A stretch of 64,000 bases of DNA. It comes from Mailhella massiliensis (GTDB lineage: Bacteria > Desulfobacterota > Desulfovibrionia > Desulfovibrionales > Desulfovibrionaceae). The translations under genes and the position numbers were made by a program. The stretch is taken from contig NZ_LT706951.1 of the NCBI RefSeq assembly GCF_900155525.1, forward strand, positions 472,508 through 536,507, read 5' to 3'. The first letter of the stretch is position 1. Every line of letters begins with the position of its first letter. The notes below the pieces were generated by a model that made no database searches, had not been told where the DNA came from, and was given only the letters and a program-made list of their open reading frames with translations. Of this stretch, positions 36,315 through 46,636 are shown in pieces.

Positions 36315-39183
36315 CTTTCCGGTCTTAAAAAAGAAACACGTTATGCTTCGACGTCGCAGCCATTCGTTCCCAGGAACAGGGAGAATATGTTTTCGAGAGG
36401 AGTCTGCTTTTGTAAATACGAGGAAGAGCTCGGCAAAAATTTCGATATGTGGCGACCCTTTAGGTAGTGGAGGAGGTTGAAGTTCGTATTGCGTTGAGAT
36501 TATTGTTTTTTGTGTTTTCAAAGTTTACATAATTTACATTATGGGACAAAAATAAAAAATAAACATATTTGCCGTTGCCGCCGTTTTTCAGCTTTCCATG
36601 GCATGACCCCTTAGGCTGCTGGAACGGAACGCTCTCAGAAATGCGAACCCGTCAACCATCTGGAGTTTTCCCCAAAAACAGACCTTCCGATGTCAGCGCT
36701 GTGAAGTTTCAGATGCCGCAGTACAAAGCGTTTCTATTAATCAAACTTTCGCGGTGATGTTACTTCGACCAATACCTCGTTATTCTTGCGCGGCGTACTT
36801 TTTTGAAGGTCGTCGAAAAAAAGTCCTCACAGAAGGCGTTTTAAGGCTCAAAAATAAAAAATCCGACTCCGGCATCACGAATGCAAAAAAAAACGGCCTC
36901 TTAAAAATCCGTTTTTTCATGAATCTCCGGTAATCGAAAATATTCACACACTCTCTGCATAGGTGCGATGACAGGCCATCAAATTTTCAAACTCAGAGCT
37001 ACTCGTTATTGCCCCTGTCTCCTTTGGAGCAAGATTCTTTAATTCCCCTTTCTCAGAAAATCGCCCTCCCCTCCCCGACTTTTCCGAGATGTATTTTTAT
37101 TTCATCCGGTATTTCAGAAACGGAACCTGGCGGCAGCTCGTCTTTCCTTTTCCCCCGCAGCCTCCGGTCTCTCTATGACGCAGAGGGTGAACCTTATGAC
37201 GCTGCGAAGCAGAACTTTTACGGCAGAACCTTCACCTGTCCGCTGTCCTGATGTGGCCCCGGCTTTCTGGTCATTTGTTCGACCGGCAAAAGTATTACGC
37301 CACGCATATTTTATTTTTGAAACAGCTCTTCTTGCTCCGCACAGCACACAGGAAAATCGGTTCTCATATCTAGCCCGCCACAGGCAATGTTTCCCCAAAC
37401 ATCCCTCTGTGGCGTAGAATAAAACCGACCGTACTCCCTGCAATGTGTTGCAGGAGACATGACGGGTTCCCTTCTCCCCGATACGCCCCGAATTTCCATT
37501 TTTCACAGGGGGCATCCCGCATTCCGGCATCTTCTGGTCGGCCAGTGGATTTCCATATATGCCTGTATGACGCTTTATTTTTGCCCGGGCCTTCCCTGGA
37601 AGGACAGATGCTTCTGCCTTCCGATGCCACCGGCACCAGCGCTGATTATTCTTGTCTTCAACCAGAAGAGAGAGGAAAAGCACGCATCCGGGACCGGAAA
37701 GATACTCCGTGAACGCTGTTTCCAATATGAACCGTGACTTTTCCCGCTCCGGGTCTGCTCGAAAAGAAAAGACGTCATGATACCCCATAACCGACCTTTT
37801 CTTCCAAAAAAATCCGCCTCGATATGCTGCGAAAAGCGCCTTTCCGCCTCTGTGTGCCAGAATTTTCTTTCCTGTCTGCGGGGGGGGGCAGCGGCAGGAA
37901 AACTTCAGAAGTCGGGCCACAAAAAGGGTATGGAATGTACTTCTGTGTTCTCTTCCCCTGTGGAGCTTCTCCCGCCGTTTCCGAAGGTTCAGAATACCGT
38001 ACCGTTCCGGGCTGTCTGCCTTCTGGCTTCTTCCGGGAAGAAACAGGTGGCAACTAATAACATATCTTTATTTTTCGCTTTATTGGAGAAATTTTTTCAA
38101 GTATTCCTTGAAGTATCGGCATATGTCCTTTCAGAACGTGCGCATCGACTCTCGCAGTCTCCCCACTTACGAAGCAGACTTGCCGCTCAAATTTTTCTTC
38201 CCGCAACATAAAAAATACCGCCGGAGGCATTGTAAAACGGTAAGAGCCATCCGTACATTAATGCGGCTTTGCATCTTCTCTCCGGGACTCAAAACTCACC
38301 TACTCCATGCTATAAACACATGCCCGCAGCCCGCCTGTACTCTCCCCTGCTCCATGGTTCTTTACTTTGCCCCTTTTCCGACCTGTCCTCCCCTTGTCAT
38401 GACCATACCCTATGGTCAACATTATGCCTTTCTTCTGCACCGCAGCATCTTGTCTGCATGGGGGAAATACGATTTTTCGGCTCCATTTCTTGCAGAAAAC
38501 AAGACTCGTTATCTCCTCAATATGCCCGCAGATATCGCTTTTCATGTGTCACCAGGGAATACCGGACAGCGCTGAAGCAAATTTTAATTCCGTTCATGCA
38601 GCGAAGATGGAAACATCTTCGCTGCTCTGATCCAAGATGCGCCCCCCCCTTCTCCATGCCGAGGCATAAAAAAACTGACCGGCTGCGCCTGGACAGGCGC
38701 GTGTACGATTTGCTCTCTGCTTTCCTGTTACCGGCGGCTCATAAGCGGGCTTCCGACGAAGCGAAGAGTCAATGCCCTCCGATTTTATCCTCGTCCCTGC
38801 GCTGACCGATACCCAAAACAATCTTTGCCTTGTTTTGCCTGTCGTATCGACATCGTGACCGCGGTGCCGGAATCCTCGATTCCGAATTTTCCAGACTGCT
38901 CATCTCTCATCAGACTGTCTTCCCTTTCTCATACCCGACGAACGACGATACGCCCATCTCCGACGGATTTTCCGACAATATATGGTTAGCAGTCCGCTTT
39001 GCCGTGCCTGCTCCTTTCCTTTCACAGCGTCTTCATCCTGTTTCTTCTATGGCGCATTTCTTTCTCCATGGAAAATCTGTCTGCGATATTCTGGTAAAAT
39101 CCTGTGTGATGTTTGCCTTTCGTATGCGCTGTAGGCATCATTATATTTTTGGAGGCCCCCAGCCAGGCCGGGGGGCGTTAAAC

Positions 39184-39215
39184 GAAAAAGCCCCGTGAAA
39201 ACACGGGGCTTTTTT
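39184..39215 (-). terminator. Terminator of hydAB
   Basis: A perfect 14-bp stem GAAAAAGCCCCGTG / CACGGGGCTTTTTC has an AAAA loop and lies 18 nt past the hydB stop on the minus strand. A second GC hairpin (GCCCCC / GGGGGC) lies just beyond at about 39155-39176. Confidence 0.9.
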
Positions 39216-39233
39216 CGGAGACGGAACGAAGAA

Positions 39234-39611
39234 CTACGCTTCGTAAGGATACTTCTTGTAGCGGAATTCACCGCCGCGAGGTCCGGGATACTGACCGGCC
39301 TCATGCAGCTTCTTCACAGCCGCAGACTTGTCATACCACTTGGTATGCAGCAGGTGATGCGACTTTTCGCTCAGCGGCTTATCCAGGAACTTCTGATACA
39401 GGGCCTTCACCTGTTCGTTGTCCTGCGAAGCGCGATGCGCGAAAGACTTGTCTTCGCGGTACACGCTGGCAATACGTTCCTGCATGTAATCCTTGATGCT
39501 GCGCACGCCGGCCACGGCGCGACCGGTCCAGTGAATGCCCATGGCCAGGCCGCCTGTGAGAATGCAGCAGCCGCGCAGGAAACCACGGCGGGTAATGCTC
39601 TTGATGGACAT
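39234..39611 (-). CDS. hydB: Periplasmic [FeFe] hydrogenase small subunit
   Basis: The 125-aa protein begins MSIKSITRRGFLRGCCILTG, a twin-arginine signal. Behind it lies the small-subunit domain with IKDYMQERIASVYREDK near residue 40 and KSHHLLHTKWYDKS near 85. It belongs to the short separate small subunit known from Desulfovibrio, which wraps around HydA; the Tat signal exports the folded HydA-HydB complex. It starts 9 nt after hydA and is followed by a terminator. Confidence 0.92.
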   Translation of the reverse strand: MSIKSITRRGFLRGCCILTGGLAMGIHWTGRAVAGVRSIKDYMQERIASVYREDKSFAHRASQDNEQVKALYQKFLDKPLSEKSHHLLHTKWYDKSAAVKKLHEAGQYPGPRGGEFRYKKYPYEA

Positions 39612-39620
39612 GGTATCTCC

Positions 39621-40871
39621 TTACGCCTGGTTTTCTTCAAGGCGCTGTCTGTAGCTGGCGAAAAGCTGGCCGGCCTTATGTTCAAACACATCCCACACGG
39701 TGGGCATGATGGGCTGACCGCCGCCGCAGACGCAACCGCCGGGGCAGGCCATGAATTCAATGAAGTGGTAGGGGCATTCACCGGCGCGCACCTTGTTGAG
39801 CACGGCGGGGAAGTTCTTCGCGCCGTGCACCACGGCGACCTTGATTTCCGTACCCGCAATGTTCACGGTAGCTTCACGGAAGCCCTTCATGCCGCGCACG
39901 GGATGGAAATCCATCTTGCCGGGCTTTTCGCCGGTAACGGCTTCATAGGCATAGCGGAGAGCCGCTTCCATCACACCGCCGGTAACGCCGAAGATGGTAG
40001 CGCCGCCGGTGGATTCGCCCATCAGACTGTCCACGCCGCTTTCAGGAAGATGCGCAAGGTCGATGCCCGCCTTCTTGATCATATAGGCGAGTTCGCGGGT
40101 ATTGATGGTGGCGTCGATGTCGCGCGTACCGCTGGAATGGAGTTCAGGGCGCAGGCCTTCATACTTCTTGGCCACACAGGGCATGATGGAAACCGTGTAG
40201 ATGCTTTCCTTGGCATAGCCCTTCTGCTCGGCGCCGTAGGTCTTGGACAGCGCGCCGTTCATGCCCACAGGAGACTTGCAGGAGGAGAAATGCGGCAGCA
40301 GATCGGGATAGTAGGTTTCACAATACTTCTGCCAGCCGGGGCAGCAGGAAGTGAACTGGGGCAGATCCTTCTTTTCGGTAAGGCGCTGCACGAACTCGGA
40401 GGCTTCTTCCCAGATGGTGACGTCGGCCGTGAATTCCGTATCCCAGCAGTGGGCGAAGCCCAGCATCTTCAGGGCGGTAAGCATACGGCCGGTGGTCACG
40501 GAACCTACGGGCATACCGAAGGCTTCGCCGAGGGCATAGCGCACGGCGGGTGCGGGCATGGCGATGCACTTCACGCTCTTGTCGGCAAGCTTCTTTTCCA
40601 GTTCAGGAACCCAGGTCTGCTCTTCATAAATAGCGCCCTGGGGGCAGTGCACAAGGCACTGGCCGCAGTTGATGCAGGCTTCGGGGTGAGGAATACTGTG
40701 CACCTTGCCGGATGCGCCATAAATGGCATCCACGGGGCAGTAGCGCTGGCAGGAATCGCAGCCGATGCACTTTTGAGGATCGATCTGCACGAAAGAAAGC
40801 TGGTCCGGGTTGCTCCCAACCGCGGGGACATGCGCTTCATACTGCACATGCTCCATAGTAATACGAGCCAT
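39621..40871 (-). CDS. hydA: Periplasmic [FeFe] hydrogenase large subunit
   Basis: The 416-aa protein has two [4Fe-4S] ferredoxin motifs ([16 protein letters not shown] near residue 35 and [16 protein letters not shown] near 66). The H-cluster motifs follow: [12 protein letters not shown] near 172, [10 protein letters not shown] near 228 and [15 protein letters not shown] near 370. It oxidises or makes H2. It has no own signal peptide and is exported by the Tat signal of HydB. Activity needs the HydEFG maturases, which are not in this window. The length matches the Desulfovibrio periplasmic enzyme. Confidence 0.96.
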   Translation of the reverse strand: MARITMEHVQYEAHVPAVGSNPDQLSFVQIDPQKCIGCDSCQRYCPVDAIYGASGKVHSIPHPEACINCGQCLVHCPQGAIYEEQTWVPELEKKLADKSVKCIAMPAPAVRYALGEAFGMPVGSVTTGRMLTALKMLGFAHCWDTEFTADVTIWEEASEFVQRLTEKKDLPQFTSCCPGWQKYCETYYPDLLPHFSSCKSPVGMNGALSKTYGAEQKGYAKESIYTVSIMPCVAKKYEGLRPELHSSGTRDIDATINTRELAYMIKKAGIDLAHLPESGVDSLMGESTGGATIFGVTGGVMEAALRYAYEAVTGEKPGKMDFHPVRGMKGFREATVNIAGTEIKVAVVHGAKNFPAVLNKVRAGECPYHFIEFMACPGGCVCGGGQPIMPTVWDVFEHKAGQLFASYRQRLEENQA

Positions 40872-41390
40872 TCAACTCTCCACAGGTAAGATGTTCGGCC
40901 ATGAATCCCCCGCGTGAAAAGCGGACAGGTCGGGATACATTGCGTTGTAGTACCCTAGCCTATTAAACGCCCCTTGTAAATAATCCGGCGGATTTTTCTC
41001 TCACGGTGAAGGCGGCGGACAGAACGTGGCGCTTCCGGGGAAAAAGCACTTCACCTCTTCCCGTAATTTGCTTTTTTTCTTTGAAAAAACAAGAAGTTCC
41101 CGCGTCGTACAGAACCCGTCTTTCTCCACATGCGGCAGAATGTGTTCTCCGGTTCTTCCTTTCCTCATTGAAAGAGCGCACAGAATCTTCTGCAAAGGCA
41201 GAGACCGCCGATAACAAACACTTCCCGGAACAGCCTGTATTTCAGAAAAATACGGCTTTTTCCTTACCGGTCCTTCCGTCGGGCCTCCTTTCCGAAAAGC
41301 TTCTTTTCACGGACGGCCCGGGGACTTCCCGCTCCGGGCGCCGCCTCCCCGACCGTCCGCACCGCCCTTCTCCCCAAGGCTCCGGGCATA
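40872..41390. other. Region upstream of hydA and downstream of metQ
   Basis: About 520 bases without a supported gene. On the minus strand TTACAA (40979-40974) and TAGGGT (40957-40952), 16 nt apart, are a possible hydA promoter. The rest shows no motif I can name. Confidence 0.4.
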
Positions 41391-41415
41391 AAAAAACGCC
41401 GTGTTTCCACGGCGC
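41391..41415 (-). terminator. Terminator of metNIQ
   Basis: CGCCGTG (41397-41403) and CACGGCG (41408-41414) pair around a 4-nt loop. On the minus strand the stem is followed by TTTTTTTATG. It lies about 25 nt past the metQ stop. Confidence 0.85.
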
Positions 41416-41439
41416 TTTTCCCATATCGGCGGGGGCTTC

Positions 41440-42240
41440 CTACTTGGCGGGAACCACGGCGCCTTCGTACTTGTCGTTGATGAACTTTCTGATTTCGTCG
41501 CCCTTCAGGACTTCAACAAGAGCTTGAAGTTCGGGGCGCTGTTCATCGCCTTCACGCACGGCAAGCACATTGGCGTAGGTGGTGGCGGCCACGGATTCCG
41601 CGGTTTCGGCAGCGAGGGCATCCTTCACCTTGAGGCCGCCGAGAATGGCGTAATTGCCGTTGATGGTGGCCAGATCCACATCCGGCAGGGAACGGACAAG
41701 CTGCGCGGCTTCCAGTTCTTCAATCTTCAGCTTGAGCGGATTTTCCACGATATCACGGCGGGTAGCGCTGAGGCCGGCGCCTTCGCGGAGCTTGAGCAGT
41801 CCGTTTTCCTGGAGCAGCAGCAGTGCACGGGCTTCATTGGTGGTATCGTTGGGCACGGCCACCACGGCGCCCTTTTCGAGAGCCTTCAGATCCTTGGTCT
41901 TGCCCGCATAAATACCGAAAGGCTCATAGTGCACGGAAGCGATGGAAACAAGCTTCGTACCCTTTTCCTTGTTGAAGTCGGTCAGATAGGGCTGATGCTG
42001 AAAATAGTTGGCATCCAGATCACCGGCGTCCAGGGCCATGTTGGGCTGAACGTAGTCGGCGTATTCGATGATCTTGAGCTCATGCCCTTTGGCCTTCATC
42101 AGCGGAATGGCGGCCTGAAGAATTTCGGCATGAGGGGTGGGGGAAGCGCCTACCTTGACCTCGGCGGCTCCGGCCTGGGAAAACGCGCCCGCAAAGCCGA
42201 GGGCAAGAAGAGCCGAAAGAAAAACGGGGCAGAGTTTCAT
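41440..42240 (-). CDS. metQ: D-methionine-type ABC transporter, substrate-binding protein
   Basis: The 266-aa protein belongs to the NlpA/MetQ family: VKVGASPTPHAEIL near residue 29, DANYFQHQPYL near 77, and VAVPNDTTNEARALLLLQ near 128. The signal peptide ends AGAAE and lacks the lipobox Cys usual for this family, so it is probably a soluble periplasmic protein or is held in another way. It binds methionine or a related compound for MetNI. It is the last gene of the metN-metI-metQ operon, 35 nt after metI. Confidence 0.92.
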   Translation of the reverse strand: MKLCPVFLSALLALGFAGAFSQAGAAEVKVGASPTPHAEILQAAIPLMKAKGHELKIIEYADYVQPNMALDAGDLDANYFQHQPYLTDFNKEKGTKLVSIASVHYEPFGIYAGKTKDLKALEKGAVVAVPNDTTNEARALLLLQENGLLKLREGAGLSATRRDIVENPLKLKIEELEAAQLVRSLPDVDLATINGNYAILGGLKVKDALAAETAESVAATTYANVLAVREGDEQRPELQALVEVLKGDEIRKFINDKYEGAVVPAK

Positions 42241-42275
42241 AAAAACCTCTCTGTGTTGCCGGTGCGGGGCACCGT

Positions 42276-42938
42276 TTAGAACATGCGCTTGTCACAGCGC
42301 TTCGTCGCCCAGTTGCCCAGCATCTGGAACAGCTGCACGATAACGATCAGCAGAATGATGGTGGCGAACATGATATCCGTCTGATAGCGGTTGTAGCCGT
42401 ACATGATGGCAAGCTTGCCGAGACCGCCGCCGCCCACGGCGCCCGACATGGCGGAGTAGCCGAGGATGGTGATGGCCGCCACGGCGCTTCCGTTCAGCAG
42501 GGAAGGCAGCGCTTCCGGCAGCAGCACCTTGGTGATGATCTGCCATGTGGAAGCGCCCATGGACTGCGCGGCTTCCACCACGCCGCCGTCCACTTCAAGA
42601 AGCGAGGCTTCGATGAGCCTTGCGACGAAGGGCGCGGCCGCAATGACCAGCGGCACCACGGTGGCGTTGTTGCCGATGGTCGTTCCCACCAGAAAACGGG
42701 TGAAGGGAATGACCGCGATCATCAGAATGAGGAAGGGGAAGGAGCGCGTCAGGTTCACCACCACGTCGAGCACGGCATAGAACACCGGACGCGGCGCGAT
42801 GCCGTCCTTGCGGCAGATAACGAGCAGCACGCCCATGATCATGCCGAAAACATAGGAAAGCACGGTGGAAACCACCGTCATGTACAGCGTGTCGAGCACG
42901 CCCTCCCACAGCATTTCCATAAGGTGGGCGTCAAACAT
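42276..42938 (-). CDS. metI: Methionine ABC transporter permease
   Basis: The 220-aa inner-membrane protein has five to six hydrophobic segments and the EAA loop AAQSMGASTWQIITKVLLPEALP near residue 128 (family coupling motif). It begins MFDAHLMEMLWEGVLDTLYM. It forms the channel with MetN. Its start overlaps the metN stop by 8 bases. Confidence 0.93.
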   Translation of the reverse strand: MFDAHLMEMLWEGVLDTLYMTVVSTVLSYVFGMIMGVLLVICRKDGIAPRPVFYAVLDVVVNLTRSFPFLILMIAVIPFTRFLVGTTIGNNATVVPLVIAAAPFVARLIEASLLEVDGGVVEAAQSMGASTWQIITKVLLPEALPSLLNGSAVAAITILGYSAMSGAVGGGGLGKLAIMYGYNRYQTDIMFATIILLIVIVQLFQMLGNWATKRCDKRMF

Positions 42939-43938
42939 GGTTCATATCCTCCAGTTCCAGGCCGCGGGAAGCGGCAAAGGCATGAATGCGTTTACAGGCT
43001 TCCGCGTCGTCGGGAAGCTGCATGACCATCTGCCCGCAGACGACGCCGTCTATCTCACGCAGATCGGAATACAGAATGCTGAGGGGCTTGCCGCAGTCGA
43101 GAATCATGTTGCCGATGATGGGTTCCAGGCTGCTCGCGCCGTTGAACACGATGCGCACGACGCGCTCGGAGGGAAGCCTTTCCGGCTTGAGTGCGTCGGG
43201 AATGACCATGGTGCGCGCCGCTTCCGTGCGGGGGTGATAGAACACTTCCTCAACAGGTCCGGTTTCCGCAATCTTGCCGCCTGCAATGATGGCGACATGG
43301 CTGCATATCTTTTCGATCACGCTCATCTCATGGGTGATGATCACGGCCGTAATGCCGAGACGGCGGTTGATGTCCTTGATGAGGGAGAGGATGGATTCCG
43401 TGGTGCTCGGGTCGAGGGCGGAGGTGGCTTCATCGCACAACAGGACCTTGGGGTCGGAAGCCAGGGCGCGGGCTATGGCCACACGCTGCTTCTGTCCGCC
43501 GGAAAGCTGGGAGGGGTAGGAATTCGCCCTGTCGGAGAGGCCCACCAGTTCCAGAAGTTCGGCGGCTCTCTTTCTGGCCTCTGCCTTCGGAGTGCCCACA
43601 AGTTCCAGCGGGAAGCACACGTTTTCCATGGCCGTGCGCTGCATGAGCAGATTGAACTGCTGGAAGATCATGCCCATGGACCGCCGGGCATGGCGCAGTT
43701 CCCTGTCGGAGAGAACGCACAGATCCTTTCCTTCGAAAAGAACCTGACCGCCCGTAGGACGCTCCAGCATGTTGATGCAGCGCACCAGCGTGGACTTGCC
43801 CGCGCCGCTGCGGCCGATAATGCCGAAAATATCACCGCGATTGATATCGAGATTGATGCCCCGCAGGGCATAGACTTCAGAATTTTTGCTCTGGTATTTC
43901 TTTTCCAGGTTGCAGATTCTGATGATTGGCTCAGCCAT
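42931..43938 (-). CDS. metN: Methionine ABC transporter ATP-binding protein
   Basis: The 335-aa protein has Walker A GRSGAGKST near residue 42, [12 protein letters not shown] near 143, Walker B VLLCDEATSALDP near 164, and a C-terminal NIL domain (about residues 255-335) which binds methionine and shuts transport in known MetN proteins. It begins MAEPIIRICNLEKKYQSKNS. It is the first gene of metNIQ. The 190-base region shared with divergent ybaK has a 7-bp hairpin (GTCCTTC / GAAGGAC), but no SAM riboswitch is visible. Confidence 0.94.
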   Translation of the reverse strand: MAEPIIRICNLEKKYQSKNSEVYALRGINLDINRGDIFGIIGRSGAGKSTLVRCINMLERPTGGQVLFEGKDLCVLSDRELRHARRSMGMIFQQFNLLMQRTAMENVCFPLELVGTPKAEARKRAAELLELVGLSDRANSYPSQLSGGQKQRVAIARALASDPKVLLCDEATSALDPSTTESILSLIKDINRRLGITAVIITHEMSVIEKICSHVAIIAGGKIAETGPVEEVFYHPRTEAARTMVIPDALKPERLPSERVVRIVFNGASSLEPIIGNMILDCGKPLSILYSDLREIDGVVCGQMVMQLPDDAEACKRIHAFAASRGLELEDMNHV

Positions 43939-44127
43939 AGTTCACTCCACCCGTCTTGCGGGAAAAAATATGTCCTTCACAGAAGGACGCGTCAGCTTAG
44001 CTTGTTTTTCTTTTTTTGTGAATAGAAATCTTTCCCCCGGCAGAACCGGCTCTGTACTTTCCCCTTATTCAAGGTTAAAAGAGGCCTGCCTTCTGGTTCC
44101 GCACATCGGATACAATATGGAGTTCTT

Positions 44128-44610
44128 ATGGCATCCCTCAAGAAAACAAATGCAGCCCGGGTTCTGGACAAGCTGGGCATTCCCTACGCGCTTAACAGTT
44201 ATCCTGTGGATATTGATGATCTTTCTGCAACGCATGTTGCGGAAAGCATGGGTGTGGATCCTTCCTGCGTATTTAAAACACTCGTTACCCGGGGGCATCC
44301 CAACGGCATCGCCATGGCGGTGGTTCCCGGCAATGCCGAACTCAGCCTGAAAAAACTCGCCGCCGTTTTTCACGACAAAAACGTGGAAATGGTACCTCTT
44401 AAGGAAGTGCTTCCCCTCACGGGATACATCCGTGGCGGCTGTTCTCCCGTAGGTACCAAAAAGCCCTACCCCGTCTGCATCGACGAATCCGCCAGAAATT
44501 TTGAAAAGATCTACGTTTCCGCAGGGCAGCGCGGTCTTCAGTTCCTCATTGCGCCGGAAGATCTGGCCCGGGCGGTCAACGCCGTGTTTGCCGACATCGT
44601 CATGCGCTGA
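44128..44610 (+). CDS. ybaK: Cys-tRNA(Pro)/Cys-tRNA(Cys) deacylase YbaK/EbsC
   Basis: The 160-aa protein has the YbaK fold: VLDKLGIPYALNSYPVD near residue 12, VFKTLVTRGHPNGIAMAVVP near 48 and GYIRGGCSPVGTKKPYP near 96, the signature of the editing-domain family. It hydrolyses mischarged Cys-tRNA(Pro) in the cytoplasm. The ATG at 44128 is preceded by GGAG. Confidence 0.92.
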   Translation: MASLKKTNAARVLDKLGIPYALNSYPVDIDDLSATHVAESMGVDPSCVFKTLVTRGHPNGIAMAVVPGNAELSLKKLAAVFHDKNVEMVPLKEVLPLTGYIRGGCSPVGTKKPYPVCIDESARNFEKIYVSAGQRGLQFLIAPEDLARAVNAVFADIVMR

Positions 44611-44748
44611 AGCTCCGCCCGGAAAACGCCTCTCCGAGTCTGGAGGAGAAGAAAACGCCGGCATCGCCCTGCGGCACGGCGCAAAAAACTTCTGCTCACG
44701 GCAGCCGCGCAGAGGCCCCCCTCTTCAACACCAACAGCACCGGACGCC

Positions 44749-46272
44749 ATGTATCTTGTTCTGCTTACCGAAATAGCCGACGCGCTGGAACGCTCTCTGC
44801 CTCCGCGCGAAGCGCTTCAGCTCACGCTTCAGATCATGTCCCGGCATCTGGGGGTGAAGCGGGCTTCCGTTGCGCTGACCGATCCCGACGGGAAGGAGGT
44901 GCGTATCTACGCCTCCCTCGGACTTTCCTCCACGGAAGAAGCACGGGGGCACTATGCCCTGGGCGAAGGCATCACGGGCCGGGTCATTGCCGGGGGAAGA
45001 CCGGAAATCGTTCCCGACGTGGCGGGCGATACGCGCTTTCTCAACAGAACAAGAGCCCGAAACCTGCGTAAGGAACATACCGCCTTCATCTGCGTCCCCA
45101 TCCGTCTGGACGATCAGGTCGTAGGCGCACTCGCCGTCGACCGCAGGGCCGGGGCCCGTGAATCGCTGGACGATCAGAGCCGCCTGCTTACCGTCATTGC
45201 CTCCCTCATGGCCCATACGGCAGGGCGGTGCCGGGCCGGACTTTCCCCGACGCCGAAAAAGAAGGCGCAGCCTCAGCCCGGGCGTATTCCGGGCTTCATC
45301 GGGCAGTCGGAGGTCATGAACCTCGTGTTCACCCGCATCCGTCAGGCAGCGCCCTCCTCGGCTACGGTACTGCTTCGCGGCGAAAGCGGTACGGGCAAGG
45401 AGCTGGCAGCCCATGCCATACACGAAGCAAGCGGCCGCAGAGACAAGCCCTTCATTTCCCTGAACTGTGCCGCCCTGCCCGACAGTCTGGTGGAAAGCGA
45501 ACTTTTCGGTCACGAACGCGGAGCCTTCACCGGTGCAACCACCGTAAGGAAAGGCCGCTTCGAACTGGCCGACGGCGGAACCCTTTTTCTGGACGAGGTG
45601 GGAGAACTCAGTCTGCCCATGCAGGCAAAACTTCTGCGCGTCATTCAGGAACGCAGTTTCGAACGTCTGGGCGGCATGGAAAGCATACAGGTGGACGTAA
45701 GACTCATAGCGGCCACCAACCGCGATCTGGAGCAGATGGTAAAGGAAGGCGCCTTCCGCAAGGACCTCTATTACCGCCTCAACGTCTTTCCCATCGTGCT
45801 TCCCCCGCTGCGCGACAGGCCGGAGGATATCCTTTCCCTTGCGGCGCACTTCATCCAGCGCTACAGCGCGGCCAACGGCAAAACAGGCGTGCGCCTTTCC
45901 CTTTCCGCCATGGAAATGCTTCAGCGCTACCGCTGGCCGGGCAACATACGCGAACTGGAAAACGTCATGGAACGGGCGGTGCTTCTCGTCAGCGGGGAAG
46001 GTCTTATTCTGCCCCTGCACCTGCCGCCCAACCTGCACAGCGCGGGCTGCCCCTACGGGGAGGAAGGAGGCTTCGGAGAACATCCCCTCATGGGTTCCCT
46101 GCAACAGCGGCTGGATGAAATGGAACGCGCCTACATCATCGAAGCCCTTTCCCATTTTCAGGGGCATCTCGGCCGGGCCGCCGCAGCGCTGGGCCTGACG
46201 GAACGCATGATGGCCCTGCGCATGAAAAAATACGGCATTACCTACAAGGCGTTCCGGCATCCCACCGCCTGA
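44749..46272 (+). CDS. Sigma-54-dependent transcriptional activator, GAF-AAA+-HTH (NifA-like)
   Basis: The 507-aa regulator has an N-terminal GAF domain (about residues 1-160, with GEGITGRVIAGGRPEIVPDV), a AAA+ domain with Walker A GESGTGKE near 210, ELFGHERGAFTGA near 250 and Walker B GGTLFLDEVGEL near 279, and a C-terminal Fis-type HTH (GHLGRAAAALGLTERMMALR near 470). It opens promoters with sigma-54 RNA polymerase in response to a GAF ligand. NifA has this layout, but no nitrogen-fixation genes are near, so its targets are unknown. The ribosome binding site is weak. Confidence 0.9.
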   Translation: MYLVLLTEIADALERSLPPREALQLTLQIMSRHLGVKRASVALTDPDGKEVRIYASLGLSSTEEARGHYALGEGITGRVIAGGRPEIVPDVAGDTRFLNRTRARNLRKEHTAFICVPIRLDDQVVGALAVDRRAGARESLDDQSRLLTVIASLMAHTAGRCRAGLSPTPKKKAQPQPGRIPGFIGQSEVMNLVFTRIRQAAPSSATVLLRGESGTGKELAAHAIHEASGRRDKPFISLNCAALPDSLVESELFGHERGAFTGATTVRKGRFELADGGTLFLDEVGELSLPMQAKLLRVIQERSFERLGGMESIQVDVRLIAATNRDLEQMVKEGAFRKDLYYRLNVFPIVLPPLRDRPEDILSLAAHFIQRYSAANGKTGVRLSLSAMEMLQRYRWPGNIRELENVMERAVLLVSGEGLILPLHLPPNLHSAGCPYGEEGGFGEHPLMGSLQQRLDEMERAYIIEALSHFQGHLGRAAAALGLTERMMALRMKKYGITYKAFRHPTA

Positions 46273-46636
46273 ACGACGCGCCGGGAAAGGCAGTGTCTTC
46301 CCCCTTCCCGGAACACGCCGGAAACATTCACAAGTCAGTTTTGCCGCCTGACGCGGCGCTTTGAACCGCGCCGGTTCCCGACGTCCCGGCGAGCCTGTCT
46401 GAAAATGAGGCAAAAGCACCTTCCTGCCGGAAAAATTTCTCTTCTGTACTCCCGGCCCAGAACGGCAGGAACATCATATGGTTCTTTCCTGCCGGACGGC
46501 ATTTTGACACGCCCCGCCGGGAGGCCTATCGTGTTTTCCACACGAACCGAGCTGCGCCCATGAACGCGGCGCTCTCCCTGTCCCCAATCACGGGTATTTT
46601 TCTCTCCTGTATCATCGCCCCAGAAGGAGCCTCGTC
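46273..46636. other. Intergenic region
   Basis: This 364-base stretch between the regulator and the acetyltransferase gene contains no supported gene. AGAAGGAG near 46620 is the ribosome binding site of the next gene. Confidence 0.5.

Larger units (their letters stand above)
34856..39183. other. 4.3-kb gene-poor region with gene debris
   Basis: No open frame in this stretch has a ribosome binding site, family motif and coding-like composition together. The section around 35340-36950 is clearly more AT-rich than the rest of the window (runs of A and T near 35820-35930 and 36480-36570). From about 37000 to 39150 the plus strand is pyrimidine-rich and the minus strand purine-rich, as expected for a decayed minus-strand coding region. 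It contains a relic of a DVU0298-type gene (36110-36195), two copies of a terminator-like element, and a hairpin AAAAAACGG / CCGTTTTTT near 36890-36917. No transposase, integrase or tRNA was recognised. Confidence 0.6.

Noticed and set aside
37114-37920. 268-aa open frame on the minus strand in the gene-poor region
   Set aside because: No ribosome binding site, no family features and a composition rich in Arg and Cys; it reads like decayed or random sequence.
43939-44127. SAM riboswitch upstream of metNIQ
   Set aside because: The leader has only short hairpins and none of the conserved SAM-box sequences I know; it is also too short.
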